Source: a bacterium (GTDB lineage: Bacteria; Auribacterota; UBA3054). Taken from it: a DNA stretch of 64,000 nucleotides. The translations under genes and the position numbers were made by a program. This document shows, in pieces, positions 17,878 to 25,747 of this stretch; the stretch's first letter is position 1, and each line of letters begins with the position of its first letter. Location: assembly GCA_017616555.1 (NCBI GenBank), contig JAFZXZ010000029.1:42227-106226 (forward strand), in the 5' to 3' direction. Under the pieces are notes generated by a model. It was not told the DNA's origin and did no database searches. It was given only the letters and a program-made list of their open reading frames with translations.

Positions 17878-18168
17878 ATGAAAAACACCATCACCAAAGA
17901 AAATCTGATCACGAAAGTGTCAGAGAAGACCAACCAGCCCAAAGATGTCGTCAGAGCCGTCATCCAGCAGACCTTTGACTCCATCTGCGATTACCTGGAA
18001 GAAGGCAACCGCCTTGAGCTGCGCCGTTTCGGCGTCTTCTCCGTCAAAGAGAGACGTCCCAGAGTCGGCCGCAACCCCAACTCTCCCCAGAAAGCCATTC
18101 AGATCCCTGCCTCCAAAGTCGCGGTCTTCAAGGCCAGCGTCATTTTGAAAAAGCAGGTCAAGAAGTAA
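17878..18168 (+). CDS. HU/IHF-family DNA-binding protein
   Basis: Small (96-residue) dimeric nucleoid protein that bends DNA. The family signature is LELRRFGVFSVKERRPRVGRNPNS, with the GRNP turn of the DNA-inserting arm. It is preceded by a consensus promoter and an AAGGAG Shine-Dalgarno 6 bases before the ATG, which fits high expression. HU and IHF subtypes cannot be separated safely; the basic C-terminal LKKQVKK tail is notable. It heads the gene run argC-gltX-der, with 27 bases to argC. Confidence 0.95.
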   Translation: MKNTITKENLITKVSEKTNQPKDVVRAVIQQTFDSICDYLEEGNRLELRRFGVFSVKERRPRVGRNPNSPQKAIQIPASKVAVFKASVILKKQVKK

Positions 18169-18195
18169 TATAAATCTAACCGCTTCGGTTCAGTA

Positions 18196-19218
18196 ATGAA
18201 GAAAATTAGAGCCGCTATCTGCGGCGCCTCCGGCTACACCGGCCGGGAACTGTTGCTAAGGCTCCTCCGCCATCAGGGAGTGGAAGTCGTCGGATTGGCC
18301 CACGGGCCAAGTTCCGAGGACTGCTCCATGCCCGACCTTTTCCCGGAATTCAAAACTTTATGCGAACTGCCGGTCCTGGGAGTGGAGACCCTCTATTCCC
18401 AGGATCTGGACGCGGTGTTTTTGGCTCTGCCGCACGGAGCCTCCGCTCCCATTGCCAAGGAATTTTTGGCCCGCGGCGTAAGAGTCATCGATTTTTCCGC
18501 CGATTACAGGCTGCGCGACACCGAGGTGTATGAAAAATGGTACAAAGTCGCGCACTGCGACAAGGAGAATCTAAAAAAAGCGGTTTACGGTCTCTGCGAA
18601 TGGTACAGGGACGAAATTAAGAACGCTCCCGTAGTGGCCGTCCCCGGCTGCTACGTCACGAGCGCTCTTATTCCGCTCATTCCCCTTCTCCATGACGGCG
18701 TCATAGAACCAAACGACATTATAATCGATTCCAAGAGCGGCATAAGCGGCGCCGGCAAGAAGCTCACGCCTCAGGTCCACTACTGCGAATCGGCCGAATC
18801 TTTCAAAGCTTACGGCATGTTCAGCCACCGGCACACTCCCGAAATAGACCAGGAGCTCACAAAATTCGCTGGTGCGAATGTGAACGTGACTTTTACGCCT
18901 CACCTCCTCCCCATCATCAGAGGCATCCTTTCCACCATCTACGTGAAATTAAAAGACGGACGCTCGCCCTCCGACATCCAGTCATCCTGGGACAAAGCCT
19001 ACAAGGATGAGTTTTTCATGCGCGTCAGGAAATCAGGGACCTCCGTCGAAATACGCCACATCGTCAACAGCAATTTCTGCGACATGTCCTATACCGCGGG
19101 GCCTGGAAGAGTCATCATTACCTCAGCCCTCGACAATCTTGTGAAAGGCGCTTCCGGCGCCGCGTTGCAGAATTTTAACATCATGTTCGGTTTCCCCGAA
19201 ACGGAAGGCCTTATCTAA
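18196..19218 (+). CDS. argC: N-acetyl-gamma-glutamyl-phosphate reductase
   Basis: NADPH-dependent reductase of arginine synthesis that converts N-acetylglutamyl phosphate to the semialdehyde. The Rossmann start is AAICGASGYTGRELLRLL-like (residues 5-20) and the catalytic Cys152 is in VPGCYVTSALIPL. IDSKSGISGAGKK and HRHTPEI are further ArgC blocks. The 340-residue length is normal. No Shine-Dalgarno is evident before the ATG. No other arg gene is in the window; the stop abuts the gltX ATG directly. Confidence 0.96.
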   Translation: MKKIRAAICGASGYTGRELLLRLLRHQGVEVVGLAHGPSSEDCSMPDLFPEFKTLCELPVLGVETLYSQDLDAVFLALPHGASAPIAKEFLARGVRVIDFSADYRLRDTEVYEKWYKVAHCDKENLKKAVYGLCEWYRDEIKNAPVVAVPGCYVTSALIPLIPLLHDGVIEPNDIIIDSKSGISGAGKKLTPQVHYCESAESFKAYGMFSHRHTPEIDQELTKFAGANVNVTFTPHLLPIIRGILSTIYVKLKDGRSPSDIQSSWDKAYKDEFFMRVRKSGTSVEIRHIVNSNFCDMSYTAGPGRVIITSALDNLVKGASGAALQNFNIMFGFPETEGLI

Positions 19219-20682
19219 ATGAAATCCCGAGTGCGTTTCGCGCCCAGTCCCACTGGCATGTTACATCTTGGAGGCGCCCGCACGGCGCTTTTCAATTATC
19301 TGTTCGCCCGCAGAACGGGCGGCGATTTTCTTTTAAGGATCGAAGACACCGACAGGGCGCGCTTCCAGCAAGACGCCCTGGAAGACATAACGAAAAGCTT
19401 GCATTGGCTCGGCCTGGAATGGGACGAAGGCGTCATGAAGGGCGGAGACTGCGGCCCTTACTTCCAGTCCGAAAGGCTCGACATTTACAAGAAATACGTC
19501 GATCAGCTCCTCGAGACCGGCCACGCCTACAAGTGCTACTGCAGCGAAGAAGAGCTCGCGGCCCAGAGAGAGGAAGCCAAAGAGAAAGGCCTCTCCGTCC
19601 AGGGCTACGACGGCCGCTGTTCCCGTCTCACGAAAGAGCAGATCGAAAAATACGAATTGGAAGGCCGCATCCCGACCGTGCGCTTCAAGATGCCGAAGAC
19701 CGGAACGACCTCCTTTACCGACGCGATCCGCGGCGAAGTGACTTACCAGAACGACCAACAGACCGACTTCATCATCCTGAAGGCGGACGGATATCCGACC
19801 TACCATCTGGCCAACATCGTGGACGACCACCTCATGGGCATCACGCACGTCATGCGCGGCGACGAATGGATATCAAGTACGCCGAAACACATCTGCCTCT
19901 ACAATGCTTTCGGCTGGACTCCCCCAACCTTCGCGCACCTGCCGGTCATCCTTAAGCCGGGAGGCGGCGGAAAGCTCTCCAAAAGGGACGGCGACGTCTC
20001 GGTCTTCCAGTATAAGGAGAAGGGCTATCTCCCCGAGGCCCTCGTAAACTTCCTGGCGCTCCTGGGCTGGGCTTATTCCGAGGATCAGGAGATCGTCACC
20101 GTGGACGAAATGATAAAGGCCTTCAGCTTAGAGCACATCAACAAAGCCGGCGCCCAGTTCCATGTTGAAAAACTGAACTGGATGAACGGCGAATACATCA
20201 GGAAACTCACGGTTGAGGATCTTACCGAGCGCTGCTGGCCGTATCTTGTCGGCGCAGGCCTTGTCAAAGAAGATCAGGAAAAGAGCTCCCTTCACTACAT
20301 CATGAGCCTGCTGCAGCCCCGCTTGGTTTTGCTGACCGATTGCGTTGACATGATCTCCTATTTCCTGAAAGACGAGATCGATTACAACGAAGCGGACGTC
20401 AGGAAGATCCTGAAAAAGGAAGGCGTCAAGGAAAATCTCTCCGCCCTGCGCCCCATACTCCTGAGCAGCGACTTTACCGTCGAATCCCTCGACGCAGTCA
20501 TCCACGCCTTCATGACGGAAAAGGAACTTTCCCCCAAGAAAGTTTTGCAGCCCCTGAGAGTCGCCGTGACCGGACGCTCCTGCAGCCCCGGCATGTTCGA
20601 GACGCTCTTCGCCCTCGGGAAAGAGAAGGTCTTGAAAAGAGTGGACTACGCCATTGAGAATCTAACTTCCATCGAAGCGTAA
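19219..20682 (+). CDS. gltX: glutamate-tRNA ligase
   Basis: Class I aminoacyl-tRNA synthetase that charges tRNA-Glu (and tRNA-Gln in non-discriminating forms). The HIGH-type motif is HLGG (residues 16-19, after RFAPSPTGML) and the KMSKS-type motif is KLSKR (252-256). YKCYCSEEEL is the usual zinc-region equivalent. 487 residues, complete, starting directly at the argC stop. Whether it also misacylates tRNA-Gln is not visible from sequence. Confidence 0.97.
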   Translation: MKSRVRFAPSPTGMLHLGGARTALFNYLFARRTGGDFLLRIEDTDRARFQQDALEDITKSLHWLGLEWDEGVMKGGDCGPYFQSERLDIYKKYVDQLLETGHAYKCYCSEEELAAQREEAKEKGLSVQGYDGRCSRLTKEQIEKYELEGRIPTVRFKMPKTGTTSFTDAIRGEVTYQNDQQTDFIILKADGYPTYHLANIVDDHLMGITHVMRGDEWISSTPKHICLYNAFGWTPPTFAHLPVILKPGGGGKLSKRDGDVSVFQYKEKGYLPEALVNFLALLGWAYSEDQEIVTVDEMIKAFSLEHINKAGAQFHVEKLNWMNGEYIRKLTVEDLTERCWPYLVGAGLVKEDQEKSSLHYIMSLLQPRLVLLTDCVDMISYFLKDEIDYNEADVRKILKKEGVKENLSALRPILLSSDFTVESLDAVIHAFMTEKELSPKKVLQPLRVAVTGRSCSPGMFETLFALGKEKVLKRVDYAIENLTSIEA

Positions 20683-20685
20683 TTT

Positions 20686-22014
20686 ATGCTGACAGTAGCG
20701 CTCGTCGGACGCCCCAACGTCGGGAAATCCATTCTCTTCAACCGCCTTTCCGGAAAAAGGCTCGCGATCGTTGAGGAGACGAGCGGCGTTACCAGGGACC
20801 GCCTCTACGCCACTGTCTCGCACGACGGCGTCTCCTTCCGCCTTATCGACACCGGCGGACTTGTCACCGATCCTGACGCCCTTGAAAAGCACATTACGCG
20901 CCAAACCGACATCGCCGTTTCTGAAGCGGACCTCATTCTCTTTCTGGTCAGCGCCCAGGACGGCAGGACGCCGATGGACGACGTAGTAGCAGCAAAGCTG
21001 CGTACGCTCGGCAAGCCTGTCTGGCTCGTCGTCAACAAGGCCGACAACGAAAAATATAAGGATTCCTGGGCCGACTTCTGCGCCTACGAATTCTCCCCCA
21101 CCGTGACTGTTTCCGCCATGCACGCCATCGGGACCGACGATCTTCTTGACCGCCTTCTGCACGAGGCTGCCCAGTGGGAGGAGGAGGAAAGCGAAAAGAA
21201 GGAAGCGGAAACTTTCTGCGCCGTCGCTTTCGTCGGCAAACCGAACGCCGGCAAATCCTCGCTGACAAACGCCCTCGCCGGTTTCGAGCGCTCCATCGTG
21301 AGCGACATTCCCGGCACGACCAGGGACAACGTCGATACGATCATAGATTGGGAAGGCAAAGCCATAAGATTGGTGGACACCGCCGGCATCAGACGCAAGC
21401 GCTCCATCGACACGAAGCTGGAAGTCTTCTCGGTCTCGCGCAGTGAAGCGGCCATCAAGCGCGCAAACGTCTGCGTTCTTCTAATAGACGCGACCGCCGG
21501 CATTTCCGTCACGGATAAAAAGATCGCGGCCATCGTCGCGGAAGCCGGGCGCCCCTGCGTCATCTGCGTGAACAAGTGGGATCTCATGCGCGGAAAGACC
21601 GACCGCACGGCCTACATCGGCTGGATCAGGCAGGAATTGCCCTTCCTATCCCACGCTCCCGTCATTCTCATTTCCGCCAAGGAAAACAAGAACATCCCCT
21701 CCCTCATGAAAGAAGTTCTGAAGCTCTACGCTTCCGTCTCCAAGAAGATAAGCACGGGGCTTCTTAACCGCGCCATCAGGGAAGCGATGGAAAAGCAGAG
21801 CCCGGCAGCGCTTAAGGGCAAACGCCTGAAATTCTTCTACGCCACCCAGACCGCCAAAGAGCCTCCCACTTTTTTGCTTTTTGTAAACGACCCCAGCCTC
21901 GTCATGGGCTCCTACGAAACATATCTTACGAAAGCGCTGCGCGCTTCTTTGAAAATGGAAGGCGCTCTCATAAAGCTGGAATGGAAAGCCCGCGAATCCC
22001 AGTACCACGACTGA
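20686..22014 (+). CDS. der: ribosome-associated GTPase Der (EngA)
   Basis: Double-GTPase required for 50S ribosome assembly. G1 motifs are GRPNVGKS (residues 8-15) and GKPNAGKS (~184-191); each domain has its own DTGG/DTAG switch II and NKxD (NKAD and NKWD). A KH-like C-terminal domain follows (~355-442). The residue after the first GKS is Ile rather than the usual Thr, a mild deviation. It lies 3 bases after gltX and one base before the PlsY-like gene. Confidence 0.97.
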   Translation: MLTVALVGRPNVGKSILFNRLSGKRLAIVEETSGVTRDRLYATVSHDGVSFRLIDTGGLVTDPDALEKHITRQTDIAVSEADLILFLVSAQDGRTPMDDVVAAKLRTLGKPVWLVVNKADNEKYKDSWADFCAYEFSPTVTVSAMHAIGTDDLLDRLLHEAAQWEEEESEKKEAETFCAVAFVGKPNAGKSSLTNALAGFERSIVSDIPGTTRDNVDTIIDWEGKAIRLVDTAGIRRKRSIDTKLEVFSVSRSEAAIKRANVCVLLIDATAGISVTDKKIAAIVAEAGRPCVICVNKWDLMRGKTDRTAYIGWIRQELPFLSHAPVILISAKENKNIPSLMKEVLKLYASVSKKISTGLLNRAIREAMEKQSPAALKGKRLKFFYATQTAKEPPTFLLFVNDPSLVMGSYETYLTKALRASLKMEGALIKLEWKARESQYHD

Positions 22015-22015
22015 C

Positions 22016-22555
22016 ATGCTCATCGCCGTTTTAGCTTACCTCGCGGGGTCTTTGCCGCTGGGCTTTTTCCTCCGCCGCTTTAATGTTCTCCGCCTCAACG
22101 GGAAGTTCGTTTCAATTGCCGCGGACTTTTCCCTGGGCCTCTTGGTTACTGCGCTCTTACCGAAACTTCCCCAGATATTAGCGCGCTTCGGCCTTCCGAG
22201 CCTCGTCTATCCATTGGGCAACGAAGCGCAGATGGGAGCCTGCGCCCTTATCTTTGCGGTCCTCGGCCATTACTTTTCCGTTTACGTCTGCGGCTGGGGA
22301 GGACTTGGTCTTGCGCTCATCATGGGAGGCTTCCTTATCTTGACGCCGAACGCGGCCATGCTTTCCTTCGCGGTCATCGCGCTCACCCTGCTCCTAGTTC
22401 GCAGGATGAAATACGCTTCCATCGCTGGCGCCCTGACGCTGCCGTTTTTCGTCTATTGGCAGTACCCGCTCGACAGGATTTACCTTGGAACGGCTGTCCT
22501 GGCCGCCGCGCTCATCGCCTTCACCCACACGCGCTTTTTCCTGGAACGCTCATGA
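22016..22555 (+). CDS. degenerate PlsY-like membrane protein
   Basis: 179 residues, about five hydrophobic helices. The N-terminus (AYLAGSLPLGFFLRR) and the later GHYFSVYVCGWGGLGLA-type segment resemble PlsY, the acyl-phosphate glycerol-3-phosphate acyltransferase. The N-terminus also fits the usual YxxGSxPxG pattern. However, the essential GSGNxGxxN loop expected after the first helix is absent: the sequence runs straight on as NVLRLNGKFVSIAAD. The GGKG motif appears only as GWGGLG. It is therefore probably not an active acyltransferase. Its ATG follows der by one base, and its stop overlaps the ybeY start (ATGA). Alternative: an unrelated small membrane protein. Confidence 0.55.
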   Translation: MLIAVLAYLAGSLPLGFFLRRFNVLRLNGKFVSIAADFSLGLLVTALLPKLPQILARFGLPSLVYPLGNEAQMGACALIFAVLGHYFSVYVCGWGGLGLALIMGGFLILTPNAAMLSFAVIALTLLLVRRMKYASIAGALTLPFFVYWQYPLDRIYLGTAVLAAALIAFTHTRFFLERS

Positions 22556-23013
22556 AATATCTCGTCAATATTTACAACAAGCAGCGCCTTGTTAAGATCG
22601 CCGATCTCAAAATAAAAGAGATCATCGCTTACGTTCTGGAATCTGAGAAGGCGCCCCGGACGATGGGCATGAACATCATGCTGGTCAGGGACCCCGTGAT
22701 CAGACGCTATCACAAAGATTTCATGGATATCGACACAGCGACCGACTGCATCAGCTTCCCGCCTGAGGATCTGGCGGATGCTAACGTTCTCGAACCCGCC
22801 TGCGGCGACGTCGTGCTCTCGGTCGATCACGCGCTGAGATACGCTCTTGAAAACGACGTTCTCTTCCCCGAGGAGATCGTCCGCTACGCCATTCACGGCA
22901 CCCTGCACTGTCTCGGTTACGACGACCTGAACTGCAAGGACCGCCGCACTATGTTTGCCAGACAGGAAAAATATGTCAAAGCCTGGCATTCTAATTTCTA
23001 CACCACAAAATAA
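22552..23013 (+). CDS. ybeY: endoribonuclease YbeY-like rRNA maturation factor
   Basis: Zinc-dependent RNase family involved in 16S rRNA 3' maturation and 70S quality control. Start chosen at the ATG overlapping the upstream stop (ATGA), giving 153 residues, the normal length; an earlier in-frame start would add 32 unrelated residues. The metal motif reads HGTLHCLGYDD (His115, His119, Asp125), so the third zinc ligand, normally His, is Asp here. DTATDCISFP is the usual upstream block. The stop overlaps the next ATG (TAATG). Confidence 0.9.
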   Translation: MKYLVNIYNKQRLVKIADLKIKEIIAYVLESEKAPRTMGMNIMLVRDPVIRRYHKDFMDIDTATDCISFPPEDLADANVLEPACGDVVLSVDHALRYALENDVLFPEEIVRYAIHGTLHCLGYDDLNCKDRRTMFARQEKYVKAWHSNFYTTK

Positions 23014-24413
23014 TGGATCCTTCCCTACAACTATTTTTAGACCACCTGCATTCCGCCGGCCTCGCCAAATTCGCCGAGGCCTTGGCCACGAATAATTTCA
23101 GCTTCGTAGCGCGCACGCTTAAAGAGGCTCAAAGACCTATAGAGGAGGTCCTGACTTCTCCGGAAGCGTACATCCTGTTCGGAATGTTTATCGTCATGTT
23201 CATAGCCTGCGTTTACGCTACCACCGCCAACACCGCAGCCAACCATCTGACGGTGAAAGATCTCATAGAAGATGAGAAAGTGGACACCAACTTCATCAAC
23301 GCCTGGCTGAAATACGCCGACAAGATAAGGATCTCGCTTTACCTCCTCCAGGCCGTCGCCCTTATCTACATGACCAGCGTCATCAACTGGTTCTTCGACA
23401 CCTTCGTCATAAGATCGTGGTGGCAGGAGCTTTTAATGACCCTGTTCCTCCTTGCCTTTATTCTGGTCTTCGCTTGCTGCGTGCCGTGGTTCGTGGGCGT
23501 CCATTTGAAGAAGGATCTTCCCGTGAAGCATTTCGGCTTCCTGAAATTCATCTCGAACGTCATGCGCCCCGTCAACAGTTTCTGCCTCTTTTTGACCAGG
23601 AAAGTCATCAGGGGAGCCGGCTACGACATCAGCCAGGATGAAGTGCTGTCCACCGCCAGCGAAGTCGAGGAGCTTCTGAAAGACGAGAACGAAAAGAAGA
23701 TTGACGAGCACGAGCACGAGATGCTGCAGTCCGTCTTCGCTTTCGGCGACACGATAGCCAGGGAAGTCATGACTCCCCGCCCGGTGGTCTCCGCCATCGA
23801 GGACACCGTTTCGCTGAAGGAAGCCGTAAGGTTCGGCATAAAAGAGGGTCACATGCGCATTCCGGTTTACAGCGGAACGATAGACCGCATCAAAGGCATC
23901 CTGTACATCAGGGACGTCATGGACAAATGGAGCGAGGACGAAGAGATGCCAAGCCTTTCCGCCGTCATCAGGAAGCCCTACTTCATTCCTGAGACGAAGC
24001 GCGTCGCAGAGCTTCTCATCGAGATGCGCAAGACCAACACCCAGATCGCCATCGTGGTGGACGAATACGGCGGCATGGCCGGCATAATTACCGCCACCGA
24101 CATCATCAGCGAGATCGTGGGCGAACTGCCCGAAGAGGACATCAACGCCGATTCCCCGGAGATCGTAAAGATCGACGAAACGACTTACGAGATGGCCGGC
24201 ACAGTCCTTGTGGACGACCTTAACGACATGCTGGAACTGAACCTGCCGGATGACGAAAGCTTCGACTCGATCGGCGGCTATGCCCTTTACAAGCTAGGAC
24301 ATCTTCCCGTGGAAGGCGAGGAAGTGAAGATCCCGGCGGGAAGCTTAAAGATCCTGAAGATCATAAACAACCGCATCGAAAAACTTCAACTCAAACTTAC
24401 GAAAAATGAGTGA
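23013..24413 (+). CDS. CorC/HlyC-type protein with CBS pair and divergent membrane domain
   Basis: 466 residues. The C-terminal two-thirds is standard: CBS pair (~250-370; REVMTPRPVV, RIPVYSGTIDRIKGILYIRD, VVDEYGGMAGIITATDIISEIVGE) and a CorC_HlyC domain (~385-460; DDESFDSIGGYAL). Such proteins are linked to magnesium/cobalt efflux. The N-terminal part has four hydrophobic helices placed like a DUF21/CNNM domain, but the usual SAxExAL core is poorly kept (ATTANTAANHL). The first ~50 residues form an extra segment. Translation is coupled to ybeY (TAATG) and to the HAD gene (8-base overlap). Confidence 0.85.
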   Translation: MDPSLQLFLDHLHSAGLAKFAEALATNNFSFVARTLKEAQRPIEEVLTSPEAYILFGMFIVMFIACVYATTANTAANHLTVKDLIEDEKVDTNFINAWLKYADKIRISLYLLQAVALIYMTSVINWFFDTFVIRSWWQELLMTLFLLAFILVFACCVPWFVGVHLKKDLPVKHFGFLKFISNVMRPVNSFCLFLTRKVIRGAGYDISQDEVLSTASEVEELLKDENEKKIDEHEHEMLQSVFAFGDTIAREVMTPRPVVSAIEDTVSLKEAVRFGIKEGHMRIPVYSGTIDRIKGILYIRDVMDKWSEDEEMPSLSAVIRKPYFIPETKRVAELLIEMRKTNTQIAIVVDEYGGMAGIITATDIISEIVGELPEEDINADSPEIVKIDETTYEMAGTVLVDDLNDMLELNLPDDESFDSIGGYALYKLGHLPVEGEEVKIPAGSLKILKIINNRIEKLQLKLTKNE

Positions 24414-25248
24414 AAGACCAATAGTCGCCCTGATTTACGATTTTGACAAGACGCTTTGCACAAAAGACATGCAGGAGTACGCCTTCATTCCCAGTCTGGG
24501 AATGGATTCCGTCACCTTCTGGAAGGAAGTGAACGACTTCGCCTCTAAAAACCAGATGGATCCCATTTTGGCCTACATGTTCATGATGACGAAGATGGCC
24601 AGGGGCAAAGTGCTGCTTACCAAAAATGTTTTGAAAGAACAGGGCAAGACCGTGGAGCTCCTGCCAGGCATTCCCGAGTGGTTCTCCAAGATCCGGGAAT
24701 TCGGCGAAACTGAAGGTGTTGCAATAGAGCATTACATCGTCTCATCGGGCTTGACTCAGATCATCTTGGGCACCGGGCTCGCCGAGGAATTCTCCGGCAT
24801 CTACGCCAGCGAATTCCTCTACGACGAGAACGGCGTGCCAATCTGGCCCGCCCTCGCTTTGAACTACACTAGTAAAACGCAGTTCATCTTCAGGATCAAC
24901 AAAGGCATCCGCGATATTACGGAAGCGAAAGCCCTGAATTCTTTCACTCCGCAAAGCGAACGCCGCATCCCGTACCGCAACATGATCTACATCGGCGACG
25001 GGCTAACCGACGTCCCCTGCATGAAGCTCGTGAAACTGAACGGCGGCCGCTCCATCGGCGTCTATCAGGGCGACAACGACTCCCAGGTCTGCGACCTCAT
25101 CCGCCACGACAGGGTGAACTACATCACCAGAGCCGACTACCGCTTTGACCAGGAACTGGCCAGCATCGTCAAAAAGCTCATCGTCAGCATCAAAAAGGAA
25201 GAGGAACTGGAGGACATAACCAAGCTCCATCAAAGCAAAGCCCTTTGA
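24406..25248 (+). CDS. HAD-superfamily phosphatase
   Basis: 280 residues. HAD motif I is DFDKTL (Asp12, Asp14). Motif II is SSG in HYIVSSGLTQII, and motif III/IV is IGDGLTDVPCM (Asp198, Asp202). It resembles HAD-IB phosphoserine-phosphatase-like enzymes but carries a long insertion between motifs I and II. The substrate is unknown. Its start overlaps the CorC-like gene by 8 bases. The nrdR promoter overlaps the region of its stop, so it is the last gene of the first run. Confidence 0.85.
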   Translation: MSERPIVALIYDFDKTLCTKDMQEYAFIPSLGMDSVTFWKEVNDFASKNQMDPILAYMFMMTKMARGKVLLTKNVLKEQGKTVELLPGIPEWFSKIREFGETEGVAIEHYIVSSGLTQIILGTGLAEEFSGIYASEFLYDENGVPIWPALALNYTSKTQFIFRINKGIRDITEAKALNSFTPQSERRIPYRNMIYIGDGLTDVPCMKLVKLNGGRSIGVYQGDNDSQVCDLIRHDRVNYITRADYRFDQELASIVKKLIVSIKKEEELEDITKLHQSKAL

Positions 25249-25252
25249 GATT

Positions 25253-25261
25253 TGCTATAAT
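25253..25261 (+). promoter_or_regulatory. extended -10 promoter of nrdR
   Basis: TGCTATAAT, with TATAAT at 25256-25261. The leader is about 25 bases. It contains an inverted repeat AAGATT (25266-25271) / AATCTT (25281-25286) and has no Shine-Dalgarno. No NrdR-box-like sequence is visible. Confidence 0.65.
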
Positions 25262-25291
25262 CAATAAGATTAACCTACCAAATCTTGTATT

Positions 25292-25744
25292 ATGCTCTGC
25301 CCGAAATGCCATCATATTGAAAGCAAGGTCATCGACTCCCGCACCGCCCACAACGATTCCGCCATCAGGCGCCGCCGGGAGTGCCTGGCCTGCGGCCACC
25401 GTTTCACCACCTACGAAGTGGTGGAAGCGCCTTTAATGGTCATCAAAAAAGACGGTTCTAGGGAAGACTTCGACAAAGAGAAGATCTTGGGCGGCCTCAG
25501 GCATGCCTGCCGCAAGAGACCCGTTTCGGTAGGACAGTTCGACGACATCGTCCAAGCCGTCCTCAACAAGGCCGAGCAGGAGCACCTAAGAGAGATCCCG
25601 ACTACGGAAGTCGGGCGCATAGTGATGGAAAAACTGAAAGCCATCGACCAGGTCGCCTACGTCCGCTTCGCCTCCGTTTACCTGCAGTTCCAGGCGGTCG
25701 GAGACTTCGAGGACGCGCTGAACAAAGTGAGGGACAACGGTTAA
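25292..25744 (+). CDS. nrdR: transcriptional repressor NrdR
   Basis: Global repressor of ribonucleotide reductase genes that senses ATP/dATP. The N-terminal zinc ribbon uses Cys3, Cys6, Cys31 and Cys34 (CPKC...CLACGHRF). The ATP-cone follows at ~47-137 (VIKKDGSREDFDKEKILGGL). 150 residues, full length. It has its own extended -10 promoter and is followed after 3 bases by an NrdD-like protein with ATP-cones, which is an unusual and probably meaningful pairing. Confidence 0.97.
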   Translation: MLCPKCHHIESKVIDSRTAHNDSAIRRRRECLACGHRFTTYEVVEAPLMVIKKDGSREDFDKEKILGGLRHACRKRPVSVGQFDDIVQAVLNKAEQEHLREIPTTEVGRIVMEKLKAIDQVAYVRFASVYLQFQAVGDFEDALNKVRDNG

Positions 25745-25747
25745 AAG

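Noticed and set aside
22456..22551. Earlier in-frame start for ybeY
   Set aside because: The extension lies inside the PlsY-like gene and is not YbeY-like; the ATGA overlap start fits family length.
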